From assembly GCA_942493315.1 (NCBI GenBank), contig OW818690.1:1984001-2048000 (forward strand): 64,000 nucleotides of DNA. Reading direction: 5' to 3'. The position numbers and the translations under genes are program-made. Position 1 is the stretch's first letter; the number at the start of each line of letters is the position of its first letter. Below, piece after piece: positions 10,486 to 18,209 of this stretch. This DNA is from UBA5429 sp942493315. Lineage in GTDB: Bacteria > Bacteroidota > Bacteroidia > Bacteroidales > WCHB1-69. The notes beneath the pieces were generated by a model, which saw only the letters and a program-made list of their open reading frames with translations, did not search any database and was not told the DNA's origin.

Positions 10486-12203
10486 GAGGATGTGTAAATA
10501 TAAAATTGCAAACTAATATTTTTTTGCAGTTTGATTTTTAAACCTAATCAGAGAACTCCATATTTTCTATTGTGGTTTTTTATGGTGGATCTCAATGCTG
10601 GATTTAGTTTAAAAAGTAAAAAATTGGGGTTTTTAGGCCCAATTTATTAACTTTTGCATTAATTTTTCAAAAGGTTCAATGTTTATTAGTCGCTTAAAGT
10701 TATAAGCGGTCGAGATCAAGTCTATTTCGATCTGTACTTTTTCCTTTCCTCTTAGTTTTAATGGTATTTGTCCAAGCCAATTTTTAATTGTTCCATGATG
10801 GTGTTCAACAATTGTCTTTCGCTTTTTGATAAGATCTTTATTATCTTTTGATTCTAAAAATGCTTTGTAATTAGTAATAAATTGATCATCAATTCTTTTT
10901 GATATTATTCTCCCAATTTTTGATTTTGTACATTTAGATTTTTTACTACAACCTTCGCATTCTTTACCTTGATATTTTTTATAAGCTTTACCTTTATACT
11001 TAATATAATTACGTATCTTCTTTAGTTTCTTCCCCTCTGAACAATAAAAACAATCTTCTTCTTCGTTATAATTAAAAGTAATCCCCTCTTTTTTCTTGAG
11101 TTTCTTCTGATTGCCATATTCTTGAATAGGAACAACAACATTCATTTTTTGATTTTCAATTAATTCTTTTAATTGATCTTCATTGCCGTAACCGGTATCT
11201 GCTATAAGAGTTTCAGGAGTTAACCCAACTTGTTCTTTTACTGCATTTACATTATCCTCTAAACAATCAATATCGTTTTGCTTATCGGTTACATCCATTT
11301 GAACAATCATATGATGTTCGGCATCTACGGTGGATTGAACATTATATCCTGGCATGAAGCCAGATTTGTCTTTCATCGTTTTAGCTTCCGGATCAGAAGG
11401 GTAAATCGATTCAAGATCTCTTGTTTCTAGTTCATTTTTGATTCTTTCTAATCTAGCAACTTCTTTTTCTAATGCTACAATTTTCTTTAATAATGAATCA
11501 TCCACTTGACTCTTTTCCGACAAGTTCGCAATATCCTCTTCCAACTGTTCTATAATATCATTATTCTCAATTTGTTCTAAATATTTAGTCAACTCACTTT
11601 CACAGTAGATGAGTTTATTGTTGATTTTTTCTAAAGATAATGAATTTCTACTTGTATTGGCTTTAAGTTTTGTTCCATCTGTTGCCATTAGCTTTCCAGA
11701 AATATATTTCTCTTTAGTTAAAAACTTGCGAAAAGCTATGGTAAAAGTTCTTATAGAATCAGAATTATCTTTTCTAAAATCAGAAATGGTTTTATGATCT
11801 GGTTTTAAACCTTCTAACAAAAACATAACTTCAATATTTCTGTGTGTTTCTACTTCTAGATCTCTACTTGATGAAATTTTATTAATAAACCCATAAATAT
11901 ATAGTTTTACTAGCACTTCAAATGGATAGGCAGACCTTCCAACACGCTTTTTACCCTTACTAAACTCAATTTCTGAGTTATTTGATACCATTTTATCAAC
12001 AAAAACATCCAATATTCGTATATAATGATCCGATGGTATGGAATCATTAAGACTAATTGGCATTATTATTTGGTCTCTATTTTGTCCTTTTATATAGCTC
12101 ATATACTTGATAATCAGGATGTAAAGATACAAAAAATATCGATACACTCGGCATTTTCAAGCACTTTTTTATCAGAAAAATTGGTTAGTTTTTACACAGC
12201 CTC
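10486..12203 (-). mobile_element. IS1182-family insertion sequence, complete
   Basis: Terminal inverted repeats: GAGGATGTGTAAA at 10486-10498 and, on the minus strand, GAGGCTGTGTAAA at 12203-12191 (one mismatch). The target TACT is duplicated at 10482-10485 and 12204-12207. The element is 1718 bp and encodes one transposase on the minus strand. Joining the flanks restores an island phrase (CAGACTACTGACCACGGAC), so the target was a repeat island. Confidence 0.92.
10633..12102 (-). CDS. IS1182-family transposase
   Basis: 489 residues from the ATG at 12102 (MSYIKGQNRDQ); a longer frame to 12147 exists but adds residues not expected in the family. The N-terminal part has the DUF772-like helical region (VGRSAYPFEVLVKLYIYGF). 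The DDE core shows D in LMATDGTKLKANTSR and D in LIADTGYGNEDQL; a cysteine cluster (FYCSEGKK, CEGCSKKSKCTKSK) lies in the insertion, and the C-terminal part (VEHHHGTIKNWLGQIPLKLRG) carries the likely final acidic/H region. A central coiled coil (about 165-235) is present. There is no frameshift or stop, so it is probably active. Confidence 0.93.
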   Translation of the reverse strand: MSYIKGQNRDQIIMPISLNDSIPSDHYIRILDVFVDKMVSNNSEIEFSKGKKRVGRSAYPFEVLVKLYIYGFINKISSSRDLEVETHRNIEVMFLLEGLKPDHKTISDFRKDNSDSIRTFTIAFRKFLTKEKYISGKLMATDGTKLKANTSRNSLSLEKINNKLIYCESELTKYLEQIENNDIIEQLEEDIANLSEKSQVDDSLLKKIVALEKEVARLERIKNELETRDLESIYPSDPEAKTMKDKSGFMPGYNVQSTVDAEHHMIVQMDVTDKQNDIDCLEDNVNAVKEQVGLTPETLIADTGYGNEDQLKELIENQKMNVVVPIQEYGNQKKLKKKEGITFNYNEEEDCFYCSEGKKLKKIRNYIKYKGKAYKKYQGKECEGCSKKSKCTKSKIGRIISKRIDDQFITNYKAFLESKDNKDLIKKRKTIVEHHHGTIKNWLGQIPLKLRGKEKVQIEIDLISTAYNFKRLINIEPFEKLMQKLINWA

Positions 12204-12334
12204 TACTGACCACGGACTGCAGACTAATGAAAAATGAAGAATGAAAAATGATAAATGAAGAATTTAGTGTAATTTTTTAACGTCGAACGTTTAACGTCGA
12301 ACTTCTCTCGTCTCCTGTCACCCGTCTCTAGTCC

Positions 12335-12472
12335 GCATTAGGGCGGAGCCGGGAAAGCCCGCAAAGGAGAAAGCCGATGTGATGCAGGGAGAAAAAGAGC
12401 GAACTTGTGAGCTCCTTTTTCGACCATGCAGTCACACGGCTTGCGACTGCGGACTTGAAGGCGGAGACCGAC
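12335..12472. repeat. 138-bp GC-rich module, near-identical to 40209-40346
   Basis: 138 bases match 40209-40346 with one visible difference (GGG against GGT near the start). The right tail (GGCGGAGACCGACGGC, then GGAATGCCCAGAAAAAAAG) is shared with the minus strand of 5125-5180. Frames across it on both strands lack protein-like features and ribosome binding sites. Confidence 0.85.
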
Positions 12473-12619
12473 GGCGAGCCTGCGAGCCGGAATGCCCAGA
12501 AAAAAAGACAAAGGACGAAGGACGAAGGACAAAAGAAGAATGCCAAATGAAAAATGAAAAATTATAATTTAAAAATGAAAAAAATCTGCTACTTTTATAT
12601 AGTTATAATTATTTTTTTG

Positions 12620-12627
12620 TATTTTTG
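12620..12627 (+). promoter_or_regulatory. -7 promoter box for the coiled-coil/zapA operon
   Basis: TATTTTTG, a TAnnTTTG box, 17 bases before the ATG at 12644. Confidence 0.6.
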
Positions 12628-12643
12628 CAAATAAATAGTAGTG

Positions 12644-12952
12644 ATGGCATCTTTTTTATCGTTATTCAATGAAGTGGAACATAAAATTAGAGCTGCAGTC
12701 ATTTTGTTGAATGAACAAAAAATAGAGAACCGACATCTGAAAGAGACCGTTCTTAAACAAAATGAACAAATTGAACAACTGGAAAGTGAGGTGCAATCAT
12801 TAGTAGAAAAAAACAAAATTTTAACCATAACTAAAACAGTATTATATAAAGAAGACAAAAAAGATACAATAAAGAAAATTAACGAATTGGTGCGGGAGAT
12901 AGATAATTGTATAGAGCTTTTAAATAGAGTAGAATGGAAGAAGGAAGAATGA
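12644..12952 (+). CDS. small coiled-coil protein upstream of zapA
   Basis: 102 residues, charged and almost entirely helical, with long heptad-like stretches (EHKIRAAVILLNEQ, LKETVLKQNEQIEQLESEV). There is no signal peptide or membrane segment. It overlaps the zapA start by four bases (ATGA). In many Bacteroidota a short coiled-coil gene precedes zapA; a role in division is plausible by context, in the manner of ZapB, but no family is recognised with certainty. Start taken at ATG 12644, not the GTG three bases before. Confidence 0.75.
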   Translation: MASFLSLFNEVEHKIRAAVILLNEQKIENRHLKETVLKQNEQIEQLESEVQSLVEKNKILTITKTVLYKEDKKDTIKKINELVREIDNCIELLNRVEWKKEE

Positions 12953-13230
12953 CCATAAAACTGCTGATCGCTCAAAGAGCTATTGAGTTAGTCATTCAAA
13001 AAGAGTGGGAAGAATACTATAGAAAAGCTGAAAAAATGATCAATGAGAGTTTTTTCAATTTTGCAAAAAAATGGACATATAGTGATCATCAAGACATTTT
13101 GTCGAAGATATTGATCAATTTCGTAGTGCAAAGTATAGAAACAGAAGAGAGACTACAAATGTTTGAAGAGGATTTAATCCCCAAAATGGAAGAATTGAAA
13201 AAATTAACTGATAAAATCAACATTGATTAA
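12949..13230 (+). CDS. zapA: cell division protein ZapA
   Basis: 93 residues from the ATG at 12949. The start (MTIKLLIAQRAIELVIQKEWEEYYRKAEKMINE) fits the ZapA beta-hairpin and first helix, and the C-terminal half is a coiled coil. ZapA cross-links FtsZ filaments at the division ring. Supporting context: it is coupled to the coiled-coil gene upstream and followed by a 6S-like RNA and RNase Y, an arrangement like the zapA-ssrS order known from enterobacteria. Confidence 0.85.
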   Translation: MTIKLLIAQRAIELVIQKEWEEYYRKAEKMINESFFNFAKKWTYSDHQDILSKILINFVVQSIETEERLQMFEEDLIPKMEELKKLTDKINID

Positions 13231-13239
13231 CGTTCTTTG

Positions 13240-13440
13240 AATAGAGACATCCCGCAATTGCTCTGATACGTTTGTTAAACTCAACAGTTACAAATAGAAG
13301 GCTAGGCTCATCTTAGAATTAAAACAGGCCCGATTATCTTCGGATAAGGTGTCAAAACCCTGGGACGTTTGAGATCTATCGGCTCCTTCATTATATTTTT
13401 AGGAGTTTTTCGAAACCCTACGGAGCATTGCGGGTTTTTT
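13240..13440 (+). ncRNA. ssrS: 6S-like RNA
   Basis: Directly after zapA lies a gene-free stretch whose ends pair: CCCGCAATTGCTC (13251-13263) with GAGCATTGCGGG (13423-13434), followed by a run of seven Ts. That gives a rod of about 184 nt, the usual size of 6S RNA, with smaller inner stems (GCCCGATTATCTTCGGATAAGG loop region; GGCTCC with GGAGTT). 6S RNA mimics an open promoter and binds the housekeeping RNA polymerase. The call rests on size, terminal stem with terminator, and position next to zapA; I could not run a covariance model. Confidence 0.72.
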
Positions 13441-13502
13441 TATGCCACATTATTAAAAAAAACATAGTAACACTATTAATTAAACTAAAACATATAAAAT
13501 TT

Positions 13503-15062
13503 ATGACGATCGGAATTATTATAGGGATTATCATTGGTGCTGGAATAGGTATCGCCCTCTCTTATACTTTATTGAAAGGCGCGATTACTAAAAATAGCCA
13601 GAATATCCAAAAAGAAGCTGAAAATTTATTAAGAAAAGCAACTGAAGATGCTGAATTGGTAAAAAAAGAGAGAATTTTACAAGCTAAAGAGAAATTTTTG
13701 CAAATGAAAAGCGAACATGAATCAATAGTAAGTGAAAAAAATCAACAAATCGCTATCGCTGAAAATAGAATCAAACAAAAAGAAACCACTTTAAACCAAA
13801 AATTAGAAGAGGTTAATCGCAAAAATAACGAAAATATTCAGTTAAAAGAGAATCTAACCAAACAGGTAGATGCCACTACTGCTAAGCAAGCTGAATTGGA
13901 TAGACAAACCGCGATCCAAAAAGAAAAACTGGAAGCTATAGCTGAGTTAACTTCTCAACAAGCAAAAGAACAGTTAATCAAACTGATGGAAGAAGATGCC
14001 CGCTCCCAAGCGATGGTGCTCGTGAATGATATTATTGAGGAAGCCAAAACTACAGCTGCATTTGAAGCTAAAAAATTGGTTATCAAATCGATCCAAAGAA
14101 CAGGTGTAGAAGCTGCTCTCGAAAATTCTGTTTCTGTTTTCAATATTGAAAATGATGAAATTAAAGGACGAATCATTGGCCGCGAAGGTAGAAATATTAG
14201 AGCTTTAGAGAATCTTACCGGTGTGGATGTGATTATTGATGATTCACCTGATGCTATCCTTCTTTCCAGTTTTGACCCCGTTAGACGTGAAATAGCACGT
14301 TTATCACTTGGTAAATTGGTTACAGATGGTAGAATTCACCCTGCCAGAATTGAAGAGGTGGTTGCTAAAACTAAAAAACAGATTGAACAAGAGATCCTTG
14401 AAATTGGAAAACGTACCTGCATTGACCTCGGAATCCATAATATGGCTAATGAGTTGATGCGTCTCGTTGGTAAAATGAGATACCGCTCTTCTTATGGACA
14501 AAACCTATTGCAACACTCTAAAGAGGTTGCCAATCTTTGTGCTGTAATGGCTGCAGAATTGGGATTAAATCCTAAAATTGCCAAAAGAGCCGGTTTGTTA
14601 CACGATATTGGTAAAGTGCCCGATACTGAACCGGAATTACCACACGCAATCTTTGGTTCTCAGTTAGCTGAACAATACAAAGAGCGTCCTGAAATCGTAA
14701 ATGCGATTGGTTCCCACCATGATGAAATGGAGATGTCTAACCTTTATGCTCCACTTGTTCAAGTTTGTGATGCCATTTCAGGAGCAAGACCGGGAGCACG
14801 TCGTGAAGTGGTGGAAGCTTACATCAAAAGACTTAACGATTTGGAAAACATTGCGTTAACCTATCCGGGAGTAACCAAAACTTTTGCTATTCAGGCAGGT
14901 AGAGAACTTCGCGTCATTGTAGGAGCTGAAAAAGTTACTGATGAACAAGCTACCGAAATCTCTTTCGATTTGTCTAAGAAAATTCAAAACGAAATGACCT
15001 ATCCTGGACAAATCAAAATTACGGTTATCCGTGAAACCAGATCTGTGAACTACGCAAGATAA
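13503..15062 (+). CDS. rny: ribonuclease Y
   Basis: 520 residues from the ATG at 13503. The frame is open upstream to 13428, inside the 6S terminator, but MTIGIIIGIIIGAGIGIALSY is the standard N-terminal membrane anchor. A long coiled coil (about 30-190) follows, then a KH domain (GRIIGREGRNIRALE, about 220-235) and an HD domain with LLHDIGK (about 365-371). It is a membrane-bound endoribonuclease that starts mRNA decay. Gene order 6S RNA-rny-divIC-like-aroQ is on one strand. Confidence 0.96.
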   Translation: MTIGIIIGIIIGAGIGIALSYTLLKGAITKNSQNIQKEAENLLRKATEDAELVKKERILQAKEKFLQMKSEHESIVSEKNQQIAIAENRIKQKETTLNQKLEEVNRKNNENIQLKENLTKQVDATTAKQAELDRQTAIQKEKLEAIAELTSQQAKEQLIKLMEEDARSQAMVLVNDIIEEAKTTAAFEAKKLVIKSIQRTGVEAALENSVSVFNIENDEIKGRIIGREGRNIRALENLTGVDVIIDDSPDAILLSSFDPVRREIARLSLGKLVTDGRIHPARIEEVVAKTKKQIEQEILEIGKRTCIDLGIHNMANELMRLVGKMRYRSSYGQNLLQHSKEVANLCAVMAAELGLNPKIAKRAGLLHDIGKVPDTEPELPHAIFGSQLAEQYKERPEIVNAIGSHHDEMEMSNLYAPLVQVCDAISGARPGARREVVEAYIKRLNDLENIALTYPGVTKTFAIQAGRELRVIVGAEKVTDEQATEISFDLSKKIQNEMTYPGQIKITVIRETRSVNYAR

Positions 15063-15085
15063 TGGTATGCAATAATCTTTGATCA

Positions 15086-15364
15086 ATGAAAAAGAAATTT
15101 AAAATCATCCTGTTTTTTGGATTACTCATCTTAGGGTTGGTTTATATTTTTATCCTTTCCGGTAACAGTTTGAAAAAACACCGGGAACTGAATAAAAAAA
15201 TGAAATACATTGATGAAAGTATTATCAAAGCCAAAAATCAAGTGAATAATACTTATACTTTTGACGAATTACGTAGTGATTCCACTCTCTTAGAAAAATA
15301 TGTGCGTGAACAATTAAACTGGCAGAAATCAACCGAAGACGTGTACGTTTTTGTGTATGAATAA
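15086..15364 (+). CDS. septum formation initiator (DivIC/FtsB-like)
   Basis: 92 residues: a short cytoplasmic start, one membrane helix (about 6-24, IILFFGLLILGLVYIFIL), then a coiled coil (LKKHRELNKKMKYIDES) and a short C-terminal part (DSTLLEKYVREQLNWQKSTEDVYVF) with the 'E..AREQ' type motif of FtsB/DivIC. It would join the FtsQLB-type subcomplex at the septum. It fits the division context of zapA 2 kb upstream. It overlaps the following gene region closely. Confidence 0.8.
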   Translation: MKKKFKIILFFGLLILGLVYIFILSGNSLKKHRELNKKMKYIDESIIKAKNQVNNTYTFDELRSDSTLLEKYVREQLNWQKSTEDVYVFVYE

Positions 15365-15374
15365 GACGAAAGAG

Positions 15375-15791
15375 ATGAAAAAAGTGTTGATTATCAATGG
15401 GGTAAATTTAGGAGAGTTGGGTACTCGGGAGATTCAGATCTATGGATCACAAACTTTTGATGCCTATTTGAATGAACTAAGACAACAATTTTCCAATATT
15501 CACATCGATTTTGTTCAAACGGATTCTTTGCAAGAACTTGTTAATCAGCTCTTAAATGCCAAACATTATGATGGAATCATTTTAAATCCAGGTGCATATA
15601 CCCATACTTCAATTGTGATTGCAGATGCTATAAAATCGATTTCAGTTCCTGTAGTTGAAGTGCATATTTCCAATCTATTCGGACGGGAACAGTATAGGAA
15701 AAATTCGTTTATTTCCGCTGCCTGTATTGGCTCTATATCAGGTTTTGGATATAAAAGTTATAAATTAGGAATTAATTACTTTTTTGATTAA
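15375..15791 (+). CDS. aroQ: 3-dehydroquinate dehydratase, type II
   Basis: 138 residues from the ATG at 15375 (MKKVLIINGVNLGELGTRE), the family start; ATG 15357 would overlap the previous gene. Motifs: the flexible loop with the catalytic tyrosine (IQIYGSQTF), NPGAYTHTSIVIADAI, EVHISN and the GREQYRKNSF arginine segment. It forms 3-dehydroshikimate in the shikimate pathway. The first motif reads NGVNLGELG where most enzymes have NGPNLNLLG, a mild divergence. Another shikimate gene, aroE, is at 41197. Confidence 0.93.
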   Translation: MKKVLIINGVNLGELGTREIQIYGSQTFDAYLNELRQQFSNIHIDFVQTDSLQELVNQLLNAKHYDGIILNPGAYTHTSIVIADAIKSISVPVVEVHISNLFGREQYRKNSFISAACIGSISGFGYKSYKLGINYFFD

Positions 15792-15882
15792 ACTTTCTTT
15801 ATTTGAGTAAGTCAAAAAAAATGATTTGAATTAAACTTATCAAAATATCAAATATCAAATAACAAATTAAAAAACAAAAATT

Positions 15883-16356
15883 ATGAAAAAAGCGTTTTTA
15901 TTTGGTGTTATGCTACTTTTTGTATCTGCACTTAGTGCTCAAACAAACAATTCCACAACACAAAAACCGGCTAATGTTGATCCAAAAGCAACCACAACTG
16001 TACCTGAAATTACATTTGAAAAAGTAGTTTATGATTACGGCCAAATCACAGTTGGTGATAATGGGGATTGTTTTTTTACTTTTAAAAACACCGGAAAAGC
16101 AGATCTTATTTTGACTAATTGTTCCTCATCTTGCGGATGTACAGTTCCTGAATGGCCAAAAGAACCAATTAAACCGGGTGATAAAGCAAAAATTACTGTT
16201 CATTATAATACAGGTAGAATTGGTGCAATTAATAAACAAGTGTATGTTGATTCCAATACAGGCAACAGAGTGGTATTAACCATTACCGGTAATGTAATTG
16301 CAAAGCCAACAGAAGCTGTTCCTGAAAACAACCAAAACATAATGCAACCTAAATAA
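15883..16356 (+). CDS. DUF1573 secreted protein, first of a pair
   Basis: 157 residues with a signal peptide (MKKAFLFGVMLLFVSALSAQ). The mature part is one DUF1573 Ig-like domain with the signature FEKVVYDYGQITVGD, then FTFKNTGKADLILTNCSSSCGCTVPEWPKEPIKPGD. The two cysteines in SCGCT are conserved in the family. The function is unknown; these are probably periplasmic or surface proteins. A paralogue follows after 20 bases. Confidence 0.88.
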   Translation: MKKAFLFGVMLLFVSALSAQTNNSTTQKPANVDPKATTTVPEITFEKVVYDYGQITVGDNGDCFFTFKNTGKADLILTNCSSSCGCTVPEWPKEPIKPGDKAKITVHYNTGRIGAINKQVYVDSNTGNRVVLTITGNVIAKPTEAVPENNQNIMQPK

Positions 16357-16376
16357 ATATCAATCTCGTATTTGTC

Positions 16377-16769
16377 ATGAAAAAGATTATTATACTTCTC
16401 ATTTTTACTACTTTTGGTTTGATCACTTTTGCTCAAAATCAGTCACCTGCAACGAATGGAGCAGAGATAAAGTTGGATAAAACAACTATTGATTTTGGAA
16501 ATATTAAAGTGGGAGAAGTGAAAGTTGTAAATTGCACTATCACAAATGTAGGGAATAAACCCTTGATTTTAGATGAGGTTAAATCTTCTTGTGATTGTAC
16601 GACATTAGATTATCCAAAAGCACCGATTATGCCCGGCAAAACCGGTGTTATCAAAGTTACCTATACTGCCAAAGAGGTGGGACAAATCAGCAAGTGGATC
16701 ACTATTTTATCCAATGGGGTTTCAAGTAGGATCATTGTAAAAACAAAAGGTAATGTAGTTGCTGAATAA
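16377..16769 (+). CDS. DUF1573 secreted protein, second of a pair
   Basis: 130 residues, signal peptide MKKIIILLIFTTFGLITFAQ, one DUF1573 domain (IDFGNIKVGEVKVVNCTITNVG, VKSSCDCTTLDYPKAPIMPG). It aligns along its whole length with the previous gene but lacks that protein's C-terminal tail, so the two look like a tandem duplication. It lies just upstream of the tmRNA gene, same strand. Confidence 0.88.
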   Translation: MKKIIILLIFTTFGLITFAQNQSPATNGAEIKLDKTTIDFGNIKVGEVKVVNCTITNVGNKPLILDEVKSSCDCTTLDYPKAPIMPGKTGVIKVTYTAKEVGQISKWITILSNGVSSRIIVKTKGNVVAE

Positions 16770-16790
16770 AAAAAACAGAAACTAATATCG

Positions 16791-17173
16791 GGGTCGTTTG
16801 GTTTTGACAGCTGGTATGAGGATTTGTAAGCACGTCGGATGTTGTGAGATGGTTCCGTTAAAAGCTAACTCTCGTAGCCAATAACTGGCAACTCTTATGC
16901 AATCGCAGCTTAATTGCCGCGATTCCGAAGCCTAAACCAGGTTTAGAGCATCGGATGTTTCCCCGAAAGCACTGCCAATCTGCGTTCGGCCAGAAGCATC
17001 GAAAATGATTGGATAGCAAATGTCAGCTTCGGGACAGGCGTGAAATTTTAGAAGATAAGCGAAAGTTGGGTTGGTCCGGTACTTTTCTTTCGCCGACAAT
17101 CAAACCGAGACTAAACGTGTAGAAAGCATCTTTGCAGCCAATTTGGACGCGGGTTCGACTCCCGCCGGCTCCA
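16791..17173 (+). ncRNA. ssrA: transfer-messenger RNA (tmRNA)
   Basis: The 5' end GGGGTCG pairs with CGGCTCC (17166-17172) as a 7-bp acceptor stem, with discriminator A at 17173; CCA is not encoded. The T-arm is GCGGGTTCGACTCCCGC. The tag reading frame ends at TAA 16911-16913 and reads GNSYAIAA from GGC at 16887; the exact resume codon is uncertain (it may lie one codon or more upstream). It rescues stalled ribosomes with SmpB, which is not in this window. The length, 383 nt, is normal for a one-piece tmRNA. Confidence 0.96.
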
Positions 17174-17174
17174 C

Positions 17175-17213
17175 AAAAAAGGACAGATTTTAAATCTGTC
17201 CTTTTTGTTTTTG
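17175..17213 (+). terminator. tmRNA terminator
   Basis: GGACAGATTT and AAATCTGTCC form a 10-bp stem flanked by an A-run and a T-run, directly after the tmRNA 3' end. Its symmetric flanks suggest it can also stop transcription from the other side. Confidence 0.85.
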
Positions 17214-17283
17214 ATGATAGATGAATAGTAACTAAATTTTTCTTGAAGTATGATTATCAAACGAAATTAAAATTTGAATTTGC

Positions 17284-17308
17284 ATTCTATTACTCTTACG
17301 AATAGAAT
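17284..17308. promoter_or_regulatory. perfect 8-bp inverted repeat upstream of the restriction gene
   Basis: ATTCTATT, nine bases, AATAGAAT. It overlaps the region where the -33 element of the promoter at 17317 would be, the right place for an operator controlling the restriction-modification genes. No controller (C) gene is seen. Confidence 0.45.
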
Positions 17309-17316
17309 AAATTTAG

Positions 17317-17324
17317 TATTTTTG
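17317..17324 (+). promoter_or_regulatory. -7 promoter box for the restriction-modification operon
   Basis: TATTTTTG (TAnnTTTG form), 30 bases before the ATG at 17354, so the genes use a host-type promoter. Confidence 0.6.
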
Positions 17325-17353
17325 CAATTAAATAATAATTTGGGAGAAGAAAG

Positions 17354-18187
17354 ATGGCTAAAAAGAATCAATCAAAAAGATTAACGAACCAACATAAAGA
17401 ATCCAAAGGTGTAGTCGGTATTTTTGGGGAAGATGCAAAATCATTCGACAATACAATTGGAGAAATTTCACATTTTGTTATAAAACAACTTGAAGTGGAG
17501 TTTCCTTTTTTGACGTTTCAATATAAAACAAGCATCAAAAAAGAAGAAATTAACGAAGCTTTAAAAAAAGTTGACCCTGAATTAGGACAAACCCTTTTTG
17601 TTACAAATTCCAGTATAATACCTGATGGTGGAATAATTGAAGTTAAAGACGATAATGGAAATTGGAGAATTATTTTAGTTTCAGAGGCTAAACATCAAGG
17701 GAAAGACATTGAAAATATCAAAGCAGGAAAACTTGTTGGAAAAAGAAATAACCAAGACTTGATGGCTGCTGGTAATGCAATCGAGCGATCACATAAAAAT
17801 ATTTCTGAAATCGCTAATTTGATGTTATCAGAATCTCATTTTCCTTATGTCTTATTTCTTGAGGGTTCAAACTTCTTAACAGAAACAATTTCAATTGCAA
17901 GACCTGATGGAAGAGTTGTGACGCTTGAATACAATTCAGGAATGTTAAACAGATTAGATAGATTAACTTCTGCAAATTATGGAATGCCAATTAATACAAA
18001 TTTATGCAAAAATAAGTTTGTTAAGCATAAAGATAAATCAATTATGCTTCAAGCAACTTCTATATACTCGCAAGGAAATGGAGGAAAATGGGATAATAAA
18101 ATAATGTTTGAAATTATGCTTGAAATTTCTAAAACTTCCCTTCAAATATTAGGCAGCGACCTATTTAATCAAATTACTAAAAGATGA
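17354..18187 (+). CDS. ecoRIR-like: EcoRI-type type II restriction endonuclease (probable GAATTC specificity)
   Basis: 277 residues, the same length as EcoRI as I remember it, and alignable end to end without evident gaps. The catalytic residues fall at the EcoRI numbers: D91 in IPDGG, E111 and K113 in SEAKHQGKD. The recognition segment AAGNAIERSHKNISE places N141, A142 and R145 exactly where EcoRI contacts GAATTC, so the same specificity is expected. The enzyme cuts unmethylated DNA and protects against phage and plasmids. The methylase gene follows 22 bases later on the same strand, as in the classic system. Composition is AT-rich like the host. It is almost certainly gained by transfer. 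Confidence 0.95.
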   Translation: MAKKNQSKRLTNQHKESKGVVGIFGEDAKSFDNTIGEISHFVIKQLEVEFPFLTFQYKTSIKKEEINEALKKVDPELGQTLFVTNSSIIPDGGIIEVKDDNGNWRIILVSEAKHQGKDIENIKAGKLVGKRNNQDLMAAGNAIERSHKNISEIANLMLSESHFPYVLFLEGSNFLTETISIARPDGRVVTLEYNSGMLNRLDRLTSANYGMPINTNLCKNKFVKHKDKSIMLQATSIYSQGNGGKWDNKIMFEIMLEISKTSLQILGSDLFNQITKR

Positions 18188-18209
18188 AAACAATCCAAAT
18201 AGCATAGAA

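Larger units (their letters stand above)
12208..12643. repeat. repeat island B, right part
   Basis: No gene. It carries GACTGCAGACTAATG words, a run of GAAAAATGAA words, GTCGAACGTTTAACGTCGAAC words (reverse of island A), a GC-rich module (12335-12472) with its conserved tail, then AGGACGAAGGACGAAGGAC words and a promoter for the next operon. Read on the minus strand, the order of words mirrors 5045-5400 of island A. Confidence 0.75.

Noticed and set aside
12328..12567. Small ORFs over the 138-bp module in island B
   Set aside because: The sequence is a shared non-coding module (also at 40209), with no initiation signals.
13428..13502. Extended N-terminus of ribonuclease Y
   Set aside because: It starts within the 6S-like terminator; the normal membrane anchor begins at the ATG at 13503.
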